Notes under the pieces: generated by a model
The model's database searches: none
What the model was told of the DNA's origin: nothing
What the model saw: only the letters and a program-made list of their open reading frames with translations
Origin: Rhizobium favelukesii
GTDB lineage: Bacteria > Pseudomonadota > Alphaproteobacteria > Rhizobiales > Rhizobiaceae
NCBI RefSeq assembly: GCF_000577275.2
Contig: NZ_HG916855.1
Location: 1,240,001 to 1,304,000, forward strand
Direction: 5' to 3'
DNA: 64,000 nucleotides
Part shown: piece by piece, positions 51,772 to 60,662 of the stretch
Numbering within the stretch: the stretch's first letter is position 1
How the letters are laid out: every line of letters starts with the position of its first letter
Position numbers and translations under genes: made by a program

Positions 51772-52944
51772 ATGATCAACGGAGAAAGACTGATAGAGCG
51801 CCCACTGCGTTGGGGCATGGTTGGCGGCGGCCGGACCGGCCAGGTCGGCTACAAGCACAGGACCGGCGCCCAACGCGACGGTACCTATCGCCTCGTGTGC
51901 GGTGCATTCGATCTCGACGCCGAACGCGGGTGCGACTTCGGCAAGAAGATCGGCGTTACTGCCGACCGGTGCTATGCCGACTACAAGGAACTGATCGCAA
52001 GGGAGGCCGCTCGCGAGGACGGCGTCGAGGTCGTGTCCATCGCGACGCCGAACTTCACGCATTACGAGATCACCAAGGCATGCCTTGAGGCCGGCCTGCA
52101 CGTCATCTGCGAGAAGCCTCTCTTCTTCACGGTCGAGGAATGTGACGAGGTTGCCCGGCTCGCCGATGAGAAGGGCCTGATCGTCGGCGTCACCTATGGC
52201 TTCACCGGTCACCCGCTGGTTCACCAGATGGCAGCGATGGTGAAGAAGGGGATGCTCGGCGATATCCGGATCGTCGACCTTCAGTACACGCATGGCTTCA
52301 ATTCCGGGGACGACGTGGGCGCGGGCGACGCCTTGAAGTGGCGCACCAACCCGAAGACAGCGGGTCCCACCTTCGTCCTTGGCGATATCGGAACGCATCT
52401 CTACTACCTCTCCGAAATCGTACTCCCGCATCTGAAGATCGAGAAGCTGCTTTGCGACCGCAAGGCGTTCATTCCGACCCGCGCGCCGCTTGAAGACCAT
52501 GCGACCGTTCTGATGCATTACGATAACGGTGCCCGCGGCCGCCTCTGGGTGTCCTCGGTCAACGCCGGCAACATGGGCTCGCAGCGTTATCGCTTTGTCG
52601 GTTCCAAGGCGTCGATTGAATGGTCCGACGCCCATCCCGACCAGTTGATCTACGAGGTCCAGGGCGAGCCGAACCGGATCATGCACCATGGCATGCCATA
52701 CCTTGAAGAGGAGAGCCTCGCCGTCGACCGGATGGGAGCGCTTCACACCGAAGGTTTGGGCGATAGCTGGTCCAACATCTATCTCTGGATCGCCCAGGCC
52801 ATCGATGCAAAGCGGCGTGATGACGAGGCCTTCCTGAAGACCCATCACTACCCCGACATCAACGCCGGCACCGAGGGTGTCCGCTGGCTCGAAAACTGCG
52901 TCCGCTCGGCTGACGCAGGCGCAGCCTGGGTCGACTTTAAATAA
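51772..52944 (+). CDS. Gfo/Idh/MocA-family dehydrogenase
   Basis: NAD(P)-dependent dehydrogenase of 390 residues. The Rossmann start is WGMVGGGRTGQVGYKHR, then VSIATPNFTHYEITKACLEAGLHVICEKPLFF with the conserved Glu-Lys-Pro, and DIGTHLYYLSEIVLP in place of the usual D.G.H active-site helix. Family members oxidise a ring hydroxyl of inositols or glycosides. With TIM barrels on both sides it fits an oxidise-then-isomerise or eliminate scheme, as known for inositol, rhizopine or 3-keto-glycoside routes. The substrate is not fixed by sequence. Confidence 0.92.
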   Translation: MINGERLIERPLRWGMVGGGRTGQVGYKHRTGAQRDGTYRLVCGAFDLDAERGCDFGKKIGVTADRCYADYKELIAREAAREDGVEVVSIATPNFTHYEITKACLEAGLHVICEKPLFFTVEECDEVARLADEKGLIVGVTYGFTGHPLVHQMAAMVKKGMLGDIRIVDLQYTHGFNSGDDVGAGDALKWRTNPKTAGPTFVLGDIGTHLYYLSEIVLPHLKIEKLLCDRKAFIPTRAPLEDHATVLMHYDNGARGRLWVSSVNAGNMGSQRYRFVGSKASIEWSDAHPDQLIYEVQGEPNRIMHHGMPYLEEESLAVDRMGALHTEGLGDSWSNIYLWIAQAIDAKRRDDEAFLKTHHYPDINAGTEGVRWLENCVRSADAGAAWVDFK

Positions 52945-53026
52945 CTTGCAATTGGGCGCGCGCGGTTTTCCTCCAACCTACTCCCAAGAGCGCGTCCCCG
53001 ACACTTCTCGAACAGGAAACCATGCC

Positions 53027-53968
53027 ATGAAACTATCGATCTGCACCGACGTAATGGGCGATCTCCCTTTCACTGAAATGCTCGACAAGTGCGTTAAGCT
53101 CGGCGTCGAAGGCATTGAAATGACAGGCGGCGGCTGGTCGCGCGCGCCTCATTTTTGCGCCGACGAGCTGCTGGAGGACAAGGGACTGCTCAAGTCCAAG
53201 CTCAAGGAGATCGAGGCCCGCGGCCTTGAGATCGCCGCTCTAAACTGCTCGGCCAATCCCCTCGATCCCGGCGACATGGGCAAGCGTCATCGCAAGGAGA
53301 TGGAGCAGACCCTCCGCCTGGCCGGTGAAATTGGCGTGAAGACGATCGTCACGATGTCGGGGCTCCCCGAGGCTGCCCCTGGTGACACGGTCCCCAATTG
53401 GCTGGTCTACACCAAGAGCTGGCCGGACGAGATGCCGGAGCGCGACCGGTACCAGTGGGAGGACCGCGCCTTTCCGCTTTGGCACGACCTCGTAAAGCTC
53501 GCAAAGGAAGTCGGGGTCGAAAAGTATGCGCTCGAGAATTTCTCGGCGATGCTGGTATGGAACCCCGAGACGCTGTTCCGTCTTCGCAACGAGGTCGGGC
53601 CAACCGTCGGGATGAACCTCGATCCGTCGCATCTCATGTGGATGGGAGCGGACCCGATCGCTTCTGCACGGGGTCTCGGCTCCGCGATACATCATTGCCA
53701 CGGCAAGGATACGCGCATCGAGCGCGGCCTGGCGGACGTCAACGGCCTGCTGGAACTGAAGGAAGTCACGGACGTCGCCAAACGCACATGGAACTACGTG
53801 GCCGTCGGCGCTGGCCACGACCTGCAATGGTGGAAGGAATTCTTCTCCGTCGTGCGCATGGTCGGATACAACGGCTGGGTCAGCCTCGAGATGGAAGACT
53901 TCACCATGTCGACGGAGGCAGGCATCCAGTCCTCGATCGACGCATTGCAGGCAACGATCAGCCGCTGA
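53027..53968 (+). CDS. Sugar phosphate isomerase/epimerase-like TIM barrel (second copy)
   Basis: Xylose-isomerase-like barrel of 313 residues from ATG 53027 (AGGAAA upstream). Features: KLSICTDVMGDLPFTEML, GVEGIEMTGGGW, ALNCSANPLDPG, metal residues likely in KYALENFSAML, GMNLDPSHLMWMG, IHHCHGKDTRI and WVSLEMEDF. The long open frame upstream is antisense-free but overlaps the dehydrogenase gene and lacks a site. It differs clearly from the first barrel (50815) and from the IolE-like one (54036), so the three are not recent duplicates. It is followed by a strong hairpin. Confidence 0.85.
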   Translation: MKLSICTDVMGDLPFTEMLDKCVKLGVEGIEMTGGGWSRAPHFCADELLEDKGLLKSKLKEIEARGLEIAALNCSANPLDPGDMGKRHRKEMEQTLRLAGEIGVKTIVTMSGLPEAAPGDTVPNWLVYTKSWPDEMPERDRYQWEDRAFPLWHDLVKLAKEVGVEKYALENFSAMLVWNPETLFRLRNEVGPTVGMNLDPSHLMWMGADPIASARGLGSAIHHCHGKDTRIERGLADVNGLLELKEVTDVAKRTWNYVAVGAGHDLQWWKEFFSVVRMVGYNGWVSLEMEDFTMSTEAGIQSSIDALQATISR

Positions 53969-53974
53969 TGAACT

Positions 53975-54009
53975 GGCGCTGGCGAGAACACGCCAGCGCC
54001 TCACTTTTT
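53975..54009 (+). terminator. Hairpin with T-run after the second TIM barrel
   Basis: GGCGCTGGCG (53975-53984) and CGCCAGCGCC (53991-54000) form a perfect 10-base stem with a 6-base loop, followed within four bases by TTTTT. This is the best intrinsic terminator candidate in the window. It would at least partly separate the IolE-like gene from the upstream operon. Confidence 0.7.
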
Positions 54010-54035
54010 CCAATCGCTTTCGACGAGGCCTTGCG

Positions 54036-54965
54036 ATGTCCAACCTGATCACGGTCACCTGCGCGCCTTGCTGCTGGGGTGTCGACGACGTCTCCAATCC
54101 CAATCTCCCGCCCTGGACGAAGGTCCTCGACGAGGCGGCGGCGGCAGGATTCGGCGGACTCGAACTCGGTCCGTACGGGTATATGCCGCTCAACGTCTCC
54201 GTCATGTCGGAGGCCCTTCGTGAACGGCGACTGGCGATCGTCGCCGGCACCATCTTCGACGATCTCGTATCGCCGTCGAACCAAGGCAATCTCCTCCGGC
54301 AGACCGGTGAAATATGCGCGTTGATCACGGCGCTGCCCAGACCCACCACTCACGAGGGACAGCGTTTTCCTGCGCCGTTTCTAACGGTGATGGATTGGGG
54401 ACACGACGAGCGCGACTACGCCGCCGGCCATTCCGATCGTGCGCCGCGGCTGGCAGACGCGGAATGGTCGGGAATGATAGAAAACATCAATGCGATCGCA
54501 AAACTCGCCCGCGACGAGTTCGGGGTGCGAGCGACCATCCACCCCCATGCAGGCGGCTACATCGAGTTCGAAGACGAGCTCGCGCGGCTCGTTCACGATC
54601 TCGATCCGGATCTCGCCGGCCTCTGCCTCGACACCGGCCATCTTGCCTATGCCGGCATGGATCCCGTAGCAACGCTCCGGAAATATTGGAAGCGCCTCGA
54701 CTACATCCACTTCAAGGACATCGATCCGGTGGTTTTCGAAGAGGTAATGGACGAGCGAATCCGCTTCTTCGAAGCCTGCGCCACGGGCGTGATGTGTCCG
54801 ATAGGCAGGGGAAATATCGACTACGTCGCCGTTCGGCGACTGCTTGCCGAGCTCGGCTACGGCGGCTACATCACCATCGAGCAGGAGCGCGATCCGAAAA
54901 ACGCCGGCTCCATTCTCGACGACCTGACATCGAGCCGGGCCTTCCTCAAGTCAGTTGGTTTCTGA
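54036..54965 (+). CDS. IolE/MocC-like TIM barrel (2-keto-inositol dehydratase family)
   Basis: Barrel protein of 309 residues with the IolE/MocC pattern: TCAPCCWGVDDVSNPNLPPW, GFGGLELGPYGYMP, TIHPHAGGYIEFEDELARL, LCLDTGHLAYAGMDPV, YIHFKDIDPVVF and IGRGNIDYVAVRRLLAELGY. IolE dehydrates 2-keto-myo-inositol, and MocC serves rhizopine breakdown. The remnant of an iolC kinase gene begins 9 bases after its stop, which supports an inositol-type pathway. The function is inferred from family and context. Confidence 0.85.
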   Translation: MSNLITVTCAPCCWGVDDVSNPNLPPWTKVLDEAAAAGFGGLELGPYGYMPLNVSVMSEALRERRLAIVAGTIFDDLVSPSNQGNLLRQTGEICALITALPRPTTHEGQRFPAPFLTVMDWGHDERDYAAGHSDRAPRLADAEWSGMIENINAIAKLARDEFGVRATIHPHAGGYIEFEDELARLVHDLDPDLAGLCLDTGHLAYAGMDPVATLRKYWKRLDYIHFKDIDPVVFEEVMDERIRFFEACATGVMCPIGRGNIDYVAVRRLLAELGYGGYITIEQERDPKNAGSILDDLTSSRAFLKSVGF

Positions 54966-54973
54966 GGCACAAC

Positions 54974-55155
54974 ATGATCAAGACATTTGGCGCTATCACG
55001 ATGGGCCGCGCCGGCGTCGATCTCTATGGCGCACAATAAGGCTGTCGTCTGGAGGACATGGGATCCTTCGATAAATACACCAGTGAAGCCCGACCAACAT
55101 TGCCTGCGGCGCCGCAAGGCTTGGTCTTAGGACCAGGCTGATCACGCGGGTAGGC
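54974..55155 (+). pseudogene. iolC: Decayed iolC (5-dehydro-2-deoxygluconokinase) start
   Basis: ATG 54974 opens MIKTFGAITMGRAGVDLYGA, the classic IolC N terminus, but a TAA stops it at 55037-55039. The same frame continues as GCRLEDMGSFDKY; after a frame change it reads SPTNIACGAARLGLR and LITRVG (about 55085-55155), exactly as in IolC. The rest of the roughly 640-residue protein or kinase domain is missing. So at least one stop, one frameshift and a large deletion are present. It shows that this locus once carried an inositol-type kinase gene after the iolE-like gene. Confidence 0.75.
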
Positions 55156-55276
55156 GCCTTTTTGGCGATACTGCTCAAGCATAGCGCACTGGCAGTCTCC
55201 CGCTCCGATTGACTCCACCGACCTATATGAGAGGCTAGCTCACTTCAGATGCAACCCGAGGAGCTTGTTGCAAACC

Positions 55277-55495
55277 ATGACCCCGGAACGATTTAGCGAA
55301 TGTCTGCTCCATATCCGATGGACCCCGATCAATATCGCGTCGGCGCTGCAGTGCGAGCTATCATGGATCGAAGCGCTAGAGGCTGGGAACGAGGAAGTTC
55401 CGGCTGAACTTGCTGCGTGGTTGGAGACGCTGGCGAAGGCGCACGAAGCGTTGCCAGCGCCAGCGACCTACCGTGGCAGGAGTTCAAAGCACTGA
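55277..55495 (+). CDS. Small helix-turn-helix-like protein
   Basis: Protein of 72 residues from ATG 55277: MTPERFSECLLHIRWTPINI, then ASALQCELSWIEALEAGNEE and a helix with AAWLETLAKAHEALP. The pattern resembles small Cro-like proteins common in Rhizobiales plasmids, in which a short HTH is followed by an Ala-rich helix. Function unknown; possibly DNA binding. It is not clearly linked to its neighbours. Confidence 0.5.
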   Translation: MTPERFSECLLHIRWTPINIASALQCELSWIEALEAGNEEVPAELAAWLETLAKAHEALPAPATYRGRSSKH

Positions 55496-55801
55496 GCGAG
55501 GCTTTAGTGGATCGCAACCAATGCCTCGACCGCAGGCTTCTGGCTACAGCTGCGCATCAACGTACCGCAGATGTGTGTCGGCCCGCCCGGGCCTATCGGA
55601 CGAGACGAACGAAGCTGACAGTTTGTCCGGTCCTCACGACAATCCGTTCCCCACTCGTTTCCCCACTTCCGAAGCAGGTTGCAGGCGCAACAATAGCGAA
55701 TCTCCGCGAATCTGCAAAGGAAAATAACTATTTATTTTCAATATGATACGAACGCAAACGGACTTATGCGAACGGCAATTCGCCCGACACCATAGCATCC
55801 G
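55496..55801. other. Gene-free stretch of about 300 bases
   Basis: I see no coding or RNA feature here. The sequence becomes AT-rich between 55715 and 55760 (AATAACTATTTATTTTCAAT), which contrasts with the surrounding GC-rich DNA and lies downstream of the LacI gene on the opposite strand. Confidence 0.4.
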
Positions 55802-56824
55802 TCATACGCTGCCGCGCATCTCCACATGCGGTTCGATCAGCACGTGTTGGGCATGTTCGCGGCCGTCGATCCGGCTGAGCAGCATCTCACCGGCTGTCCT
55901 GCCAAGTTGGGCGGCGTTTTGATCGACGCTGGTCAAGCCGACAAGCGGGATGGCGGCAGGGGGAGAATTGTCATACCCAATGATGGCGAGATCTTCGGGA
56001 ACCCGTACGCCGCTGGTTCTGGCCGCATTGAGCAACGGCACGGCGTCAAGATCCGACCAGACGAAGACTGCGCGGGGTCGATGCTGCGACGTCAGGAAGT
56101 TCTTGATCGCGGTGCTCCGATCCGCGGCGACGGGCGGAAGCCGAATGATTTTGCCTTCCAGGCCGCCTTGCTTCATTCCCTCCAGGTAGCCCATCTCGCG
56201 CTGAACGGCGACGACAGACGCAGGCGAATCCAGGAGATCATAGCTCAGCATGGCTATGTCCCGATAACCTTGACGCAGCGCAGCCTCGACGGCCAGATGG
56301 GCACCCTTCCGATCGTCGGAATTGATGGTGTCGTACGTCTGCGCATGCGGCTCGTGATGCGCGATCACGGCGATCGGGATTTGACGGGCGTAGCGTTCCA
56401 AAACCTTGCCTGATATTCGCGGAGCGATAATCAGGACCCCGTCCATCCGGTTGTCGATCATCGATTCAATCATAGAGGCTTCGATCGAGCTGGCCGAGCG
56501 ACCAATTCCAATGAGCGATTTGTAATTGCTCTCTGACAAAGAGGCGTTCGCACTCTCGATCACGCCAGCAAGGAACGGGTTGGACAGTTCTATCACGAGA
56601 ACGCCAATCGTATAGGTGCGACCGCGCATTCCTCGTGCCGCTACGGACGGGCGGTAGTTCAACTTCTCGATCGAGGTTTCGACCTTGTTCCTCAAAACTT
56701 CGCTGACACCGTAAGCGTTGCGCAGCACCTTGGAGACTGCCGCGATGGAAACCCCGGCATCCTTTGCCACATGGCGGATGGTGATCCTGTCCTGTGGCGC
56801 GCTAACAGACGGATGTTTCATCAT
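55802..56824 (-). CDS. LacI-family regulator of the rhamnoside locus
   Basis: Regulator of 340 residues from ATG 56824: HTH ITIRHVAKDAGVSIAAVSKVLRNAYGVSEVLRNKV, hinge YRPSVAARGMRGRTY, then a ligand domain (IGVLVIELSNPFLAGVIESANASL, MDGVLIIAPRISG, VFVWSDLDAVPLLNAAR, DLAIIGYDNSP). The open frame runs far upstream, but only the residues from 56824 are family-like. It is divergent from the alpha-L-rhamnosidase gene 140 bases away and probably represses it and the importer. Confidence 0.9.
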   Translation of the reverse strand: MMKHPSVSAPQDRITIRHVAKDAGVSIAAVSKVLRNAYGVSEVLRNKVETSIEKLNYRPSVAARGMRGRTYTIGVLVIELSNPFLAGVIESANASLSESNYKSLIGIGRSASSIEASMIESMIDNRMDGVLIIAPRISGKVLERYARQIPIAVIAHHEPHAQTYDTINSDDRKGAHLAVEAALRQGYRDIAMLSYDLLDSPASVVAVQREMGYLEGMKQGGLEGKIIRLPPVAADRSTAIKNFLTSQHRPRAVFVWSDLDAVPLLNAARTSGVRVPEDLAIIGYDNSPPAAIPLVGLTSVDQNAAQLGRTAGEMLLSRIDGREHAQHVLIEPHVEMRGSV

Positions 56825-56891
56825 AAATTTCTCTGTCTCCGGGTTTCCAGAAACTATAGGCACAAAACTCTTGCGCGGCAATCGTTTGTGT

Positions 56892-56919
56892 AGAATGATA
56901 TACATAGAACGATATACAC
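56892..56919. promoter_or_regulatory. Tandem 14-base direct repeat between LacI and rhamnosidase genes
   Basis: AGAATGATATACAT (56892-56905) is followed without gap by AGAACGATATACAC (56906-56919), 12 of 14 bases equal. The block is also flanked by GTGT and ends in ACAC, so a weak dyad overlaps it. It is a good candidate operator for the divergent LacI protein; LacI sites are usually palindromic, so two half-site pairs or another factor are possible. Confidence 0.55.
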
Positions 56920-56964
56920 GACGCGTTCTGGTCCCCGACGGGGATGCCGGTTGAGGAGGTTTGC

Positions 56965-59301
56965 ATGATGGAGGTTGTATTGGACCACGGCGCTGCCGCG
57001 GCCAGCGGCCTTGCTGGTTCTGCGTTCCAGTTTTCAGCATCGATGGTCGCACCGTCTTGCGACGGTGGTCAGGCAACAGCAGGCACGTTCATTTCCCGCG
57101 AGTTCTGGCTGGGCGAGGTGCCGGCAGAGGCGATACTGCGCATTTCCGCGCTTGGCCTTTACCGTGCTTTCATCAATGGACGCGGCGTGGGGGACGATCT
57201 GCTTACGCCTGGATGGACCTGCTACGACGACCGCATTGCCTACCAGACCTATGACGCCACGGACCTGCTGCGCTCAGGCGACAATCGCATCGAGATCTGG
57301 CTGGGCGACGGCTGGTACCGCAGCCAGCTCATGTGGGCCTCCAACCCGATCATCAACTGCTGGGGCGAGCAAACGGCGGCGATTGCAGAGTTAAGCGCCG
57401 GCGGGGCACCGTTGTTGAAGACGGATGGGACCTGGAAGAGCGGCTACACACCGGTTACCCGCAACGGCATCTATTTTGGCGAGGACTACGACGCACGCAT
57501 CGAACCGAAAGACACGCACGGCGTCGAGGTCCTGACCTTCGATAAAGGGTTGCTCGTTCCTCACGAGACGACGGCGGTCAAGGCGCTTGATGGGCGCTCG
57601 CCGATCACAAGCTGGGCCGAGGCGGATGGCCGAAAGGTCTATGATTTCGGCCAGAACGCCGGCGCCTGTATTTGCATTCGCGTAAAGGGCGAGGCTGGTG
57701 CGCAGGTTCGGATTGAACATTCTGAAGTGCTCGGACCCGACCGGTTTTTCGACAATCGCAATTATCGCAGCGCGCGGGCCGAACTGGTCTACACGCTGAG
57801 CGGAGAGGGCGAAGAGGTCTACATGCCGCTCTTTACCTTCATGGGGTTCCGATATGCGCGCGTCACCTTGACGGGGCAGGCCGAATTGGTGGCCATCACC
57901 ATGGTCCCGATCTCTTCAGTGCCCGTGAGCGCGGGCGGTTTTAACTGCGGCGTTGCCGCGGTCAACAAGCTCGTCGAGAACACGATCTGGTCGCAGCGAT
58001 CGAATTTCATCGAGGTCCCAACCGACTGCCCGCAGCGCGATGAGCGGCTGGGTTGGACGGGCGATGCCCAGGTTTTTGCCGGCACCGCCTGCTGGCTTGC
58101 CAACAGTGAAACCTTCCTTAGAAAATATCTTCGTGATGTGATACGCGATCAGCGTGCTGATGGAGCGGTCTCGCATTTTTCGCCAGACCCGACACGACTT
58201 CATCCGATTAACGGACGCGGCGATTGGGCGGGATCGACAGGCTGGGGTGACGCCATCGTCATCATCCCCTGGCAGCTCTATCTGCACTACGGCGATGCCT
58301 CGGTTCTCAACGAGTGCTTTCCGGCCATGCTGGGTTGGCTGGATTATCTCTGGGGCATTTCCGACGGCCCGCTCATCCGGCCGCCGGCAGTTTGGGGTGA
58401 CCGTGGCTTCACCTTCGGCGACTGGCTGCAGCCCGTTGGCGACAATCGCAAGCCGCGTCCAACGGTTGCGGACGATTGTGCAGCGACGCTTTACCATTTT
58501 ATCTCGACGCAGTTGGCCGCAAAGATCGCCCGCATCCTCGGGAAGGGCGCTGAAGCCACCAGGCTCGATGCCCGAGCAGAGGAAATCCGGGCCGCCTTCA
58601 AGCATGAGTTCTTTGCGCCATCGGGTCGCATCGCGCACAACGACCAGACCTCCTGGGCCTTGGCGTTCCTGTACGGTCTTGTTCCGCCGGAGTACGAGAC
58701 GGCCGGTCGCGACTATTTCCGCCGGGTCTCTGAGGAGACCGATGGCGTGATTGGAACCGGATTCATTGGAACCCCCGCTTTGCTCCCGGCCTTCACGCGT
58801 CTCGGAATGCTGGATCTTGCGGAAAAGATGTTCCTGAACCGCAAAGTCCCCGGCTGGCTGTATCAGGTCGAGCATGGGGCGACCTCGATTTGGGAGCGGT
58901 GGGATGCACTTTCCGAGGATGGCACGATCTACGATCCCGACATGAACAGCTACAACCATTATGCCTATGGCGCCGTGTGCCAATGGCTCTTCGAGGATGT
59001 GGCCGGCATAAAACCGCTGGAAGATAAGCCCGGATTTGAGGAAGTGGCATTCGACCCCGCGATTCTTCCGGCTCTCTCACCCGTTTCGGCGTGGCATGAC
59101 ACGCGCTTCGGACGCATTGAGGCCGGATGGAGCCTGGATGCGCAAACCGTCACCTGCCGCCTTTCACTGCCGCAAGGCGTGACGGCGCGCCTGAAGGGCA
59201 CAGAGGACCGCAAGTCGCTGACGGCGGATGGCGCACTGGTCGCGCCCGGACAAGAGGTCAGGCTCGGCAAGGGGGAGCATACGATCACCTTTTCCATCTG
59301 A
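56965..59301 (+). CDS. Alpha-L-rhamnosidase, GH78
   Basis: Glycosidase of 778 residues from ATG 56965, which has TTGAGGAGG upstream. N-terminal beta domain with ALGLYRAFINGRGVGDDLLTPGWTCYDDRIAYQTYDAT, a second beta domain, and an (alpha/alpha)6 barrel from about 330. The barrel holds the acid-rich site VPTDCPQRDERLGWTGDAQVF, WGDRGFTFGDWLQP, and SIWERWDALSEDGT near 650, where the general acid/base Glu residues of GH78 are expected. There is no signal peptide, so it would act in the cytoplasm on imported rhamnosides. It opens the operon with the ABC importer. Confidence 0.93.
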   Translation: MMEVVLDHGAAAASGLAGSAFQFSASMVAPSCDGGQATAGTFISREFWLGEVPAEAILRISALGLYRAFINGRGVGDDLLTPGWTCYDDRIAYQTYDATDLLRSGDNRIEIWLGDGWYRSQLMWASNPIINCWGEQTAAIAELSAGGAPLLKTDGTWKSGYTPVTRNGIYFGEDYDARIEPKDTHGVEVLTFDKGLLVPHETTAVKALDGRSPITSWAEADGRKVYDFGQNAGACICIRVKGEAGAQVRIEHSEVLGPDRFFDNRNYRSARAELVYTLSGEGEEVYMPLFTFMGFRYARVTLTGQAELVAITMVPISSVPVSAGGFNCGVAAVNKLVENTIWSQRSNFIEVPTDCPQRDERLGWTGDAQVFAGTACWLANSETFLRKYLRDVIRDQRADGAVSHFSPDPTRLHPINGRGDWAGSTGWGDAIVIIPWQLYLHYGDASVLNECFPAMLGWLDYLWGISDGPLIRPPAVWGDRGFTFGDWLQPVGDNRKPRPTVADDCAATLYHFISTQLAAKIARILGKGAEATRLDARAEEIRAAFKHEFFAPSGRIAHNDQTSWALAFLYGLVPPEYETAGRDYFRRVSEETDGVIGTGFIGTPALLPAFTRLGMLDLAEKMFLNRKVPGWLYQVEHGATSIWERWDALSEDGTIYDPDMNSYNHYAYGAVCQWLFEDVAGIKPLEDKPGFEEVAFDPAILPALSPVSAWHDTRFGRIEAGWSLDAQTVTCRLSLPQGVTARLKGTEDRKSLTADGALVAPGQEVRLGKGEHTITFSI

Positions 59302-59308
59302 TACGGTA

Positions 59309-59331
59309 GCTTGCGGTCCTTGCCCGCAAGC
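59309..59331 (+). terminator. Hairpin after the rhamnosidase gene
   Basis: GCTTGCGG (59309-59316) pairs with CCGCAAGC (59324-59331) around a 7-base loop. No T-run follows, so it may stabilise mRNA or reduce read-through into the binding-protein gene. Confidence 0.5.
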
Positions 59332-59374
59332 GAGCAGCCCAAATCATTCCGGTCTTCAAGAGGAGGAAACGACT

Positions 59375-60649
59375 ATGAGAATGACGAAGTGCAGCATCCT
59401 TGCCGCAACTATCACGTCGCTGGCTGCGGGCGTCGCTCACGCCGATGTGACGCTTAGCATCCTGATCGACACAAACCCGGAAACGATCGCCTCGTTCGAC
59501 GTCGTTTCCAAGGCCTATACCGAAAAGCACCCTGATGTGAGCTTTGACGTGGAGCAGCGTGCCGGCGGCTCGGAAGGCGACAACATCATCAAGACGCGTC
59601 TCGCCACCGGCGAAATGGCCGATATCTTTCAGTATAATGGCGGTTCGCTGTTCCAGGCATTGAAGCCGCAAGAGACGCTGGCAGATCTTTCTGATCTTCC
59701 GTCGCAGGCCGGCATCCTCGACAGCTTCAAGAAGGTGGTCACCAGCCCAGATGGCCACGTGCGTGGAACGCCGTTTGGTCCTGCCATGGGTGGCGGCATC
59801 TTTTACAATCGCAAGATCTATGCCGAGCTCGGCCTTACCCCGCCCAAGACATGGGCAGAGTTCATGGCCAACAATGAGAAGATCAAGGCAGCCGGAAAGG
59901 TGGCCGTCGCGCAGACCTATGGCACCACCTGGACATCGCAGCTCTTCGTCCTCGCCGACTACTATAACGTCCAGGCGGAAGTTCCGAATTTCGCCGCCGA
60001 CTACACCGCCAACAAGCTCAAATATGCCAATACGCCAGCCGCCACGCGCGGTTTCGAGCACCTTGAAGAGGTTGCAAAAGCCGGTCTGCTTAACCCTGAC
60101 TTCGGCGCCGCGACGTTTGACGACGGCATGCGAATGGTGGCCACCGGTGAGGCTGCCCACTATCCCAACCTGACTTTCGGCATCGGCAACGTCCAACAGA
60201 ATTTTCCTGACAATCTCAAAGACTTGGGCTTCTTTGCTCAACCGGGCACTGACGCTGCAAAGAATGGGCTGACGGTGTGGATGCCGTCTGCGCTCTATGT
60301 CTCGGCAAAGTCGGAGCATGTCGAGGAAGCCAAGAAGTTTCTCGACTGGATTGGCACCAAGGAGGCGTGCGACCTCATGGCCAAGGCTGTTTCTTCCGGC
60401 CCGTATCTGGTCAAGGGCTGCGAACTTCCGAAGGATATTCCGCCCGTCGTTGCCGACATGCTGCCCTATTTCGAAACCGAGGGGCGTGCTGCGCCGGCAT
60501 TGGAGTTCCTGTCGCCGGTAAAAGGACCGGCACTCGAGCAGATCACGGTTGAAGTGGGAACGGGAATTCGTTCGGCCAAGGACGCAGCAGCACTCTACGA
60601 CCAGGATGTCGAGAAGCAGGCCAAGCAGCTCGGCTTGCCAAACTGGTAA
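59375..60649 (+). CDS. Sugar ABC transporter substrate-binding protein (oligosaccharide type)
   Basis: Periplasmic protein of 424 residues from ATG 59375 (site AAGAGGAGGAAAC). Signal peptide MRMTKCSILAATITSLAAGV with cleavage after AHA, then a maltose-type (cluster with UgpB/MalE) fold: VTLSILIDTNPETIASFDVV, GDNIIKTRLATGEMADIFQYNGGS, GIFYNRKIYAELGLTPPKTWAEF and VWMPSALYVSAKSEHVEEAKKFLDWI. It delivers a glycoside, likely a rhamnoside given the neighbouring GH78 gene, to the two permeases that follow. Confidence 0.92.
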   Translation: MRMTKCSILAATITSLAAGVAHADVTLSILIDTNPETIASFDVVSKAYTEKHPDVSFDVEQRAGGSEGDNIIKTRLATGEMADIFQYNGGSLFQALKPQETLADLSDLPSQAGILDSFKKVVTSPDGHVRGTPFGPAMGGGIFYNRKIYAELGLTPPKTWAEFMANNEKIKAAGKVAVAQTYGTTWTSQLFVLADYYNVQAEVPNFAADYTANKLKYANTPAATRGFEHLEEVAKAGLLNPDFGAATFDDGMRMVATGEAAHYPNLTFGIGNVQQNFPDNLKDLGFFAQPGTDAAKNGLTVWMPSALYVSAKSEHVEEAKKFLDWIGTKEACDLMAKAVSSGPYLVKGCELPKDIPPVVADMLPYFETEGRAAPALEFLSPVKGPALEQITVEVGTGIRSAKDAAALYDQDVEKQAKQLGLPNW

Positions 60650-60662
60650 CCTCCCAGCCGAT

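Noticed and set aside
51481..52848. Minus-strand open frame of 455 codons opposite the Gfo/Idh/MocA gene
   Set aside because: Shadow of a strong plus-strand gene in GC-rich DNA, without domains or a start signal.
47837..54965. Identification as a rhizopine (mocABC) locus
   Set aside because: The gene families fit loosely, but the extra TIM barrels, permease and ATPase and the iolC remnant do not single out rhizopine; kept only as one option.
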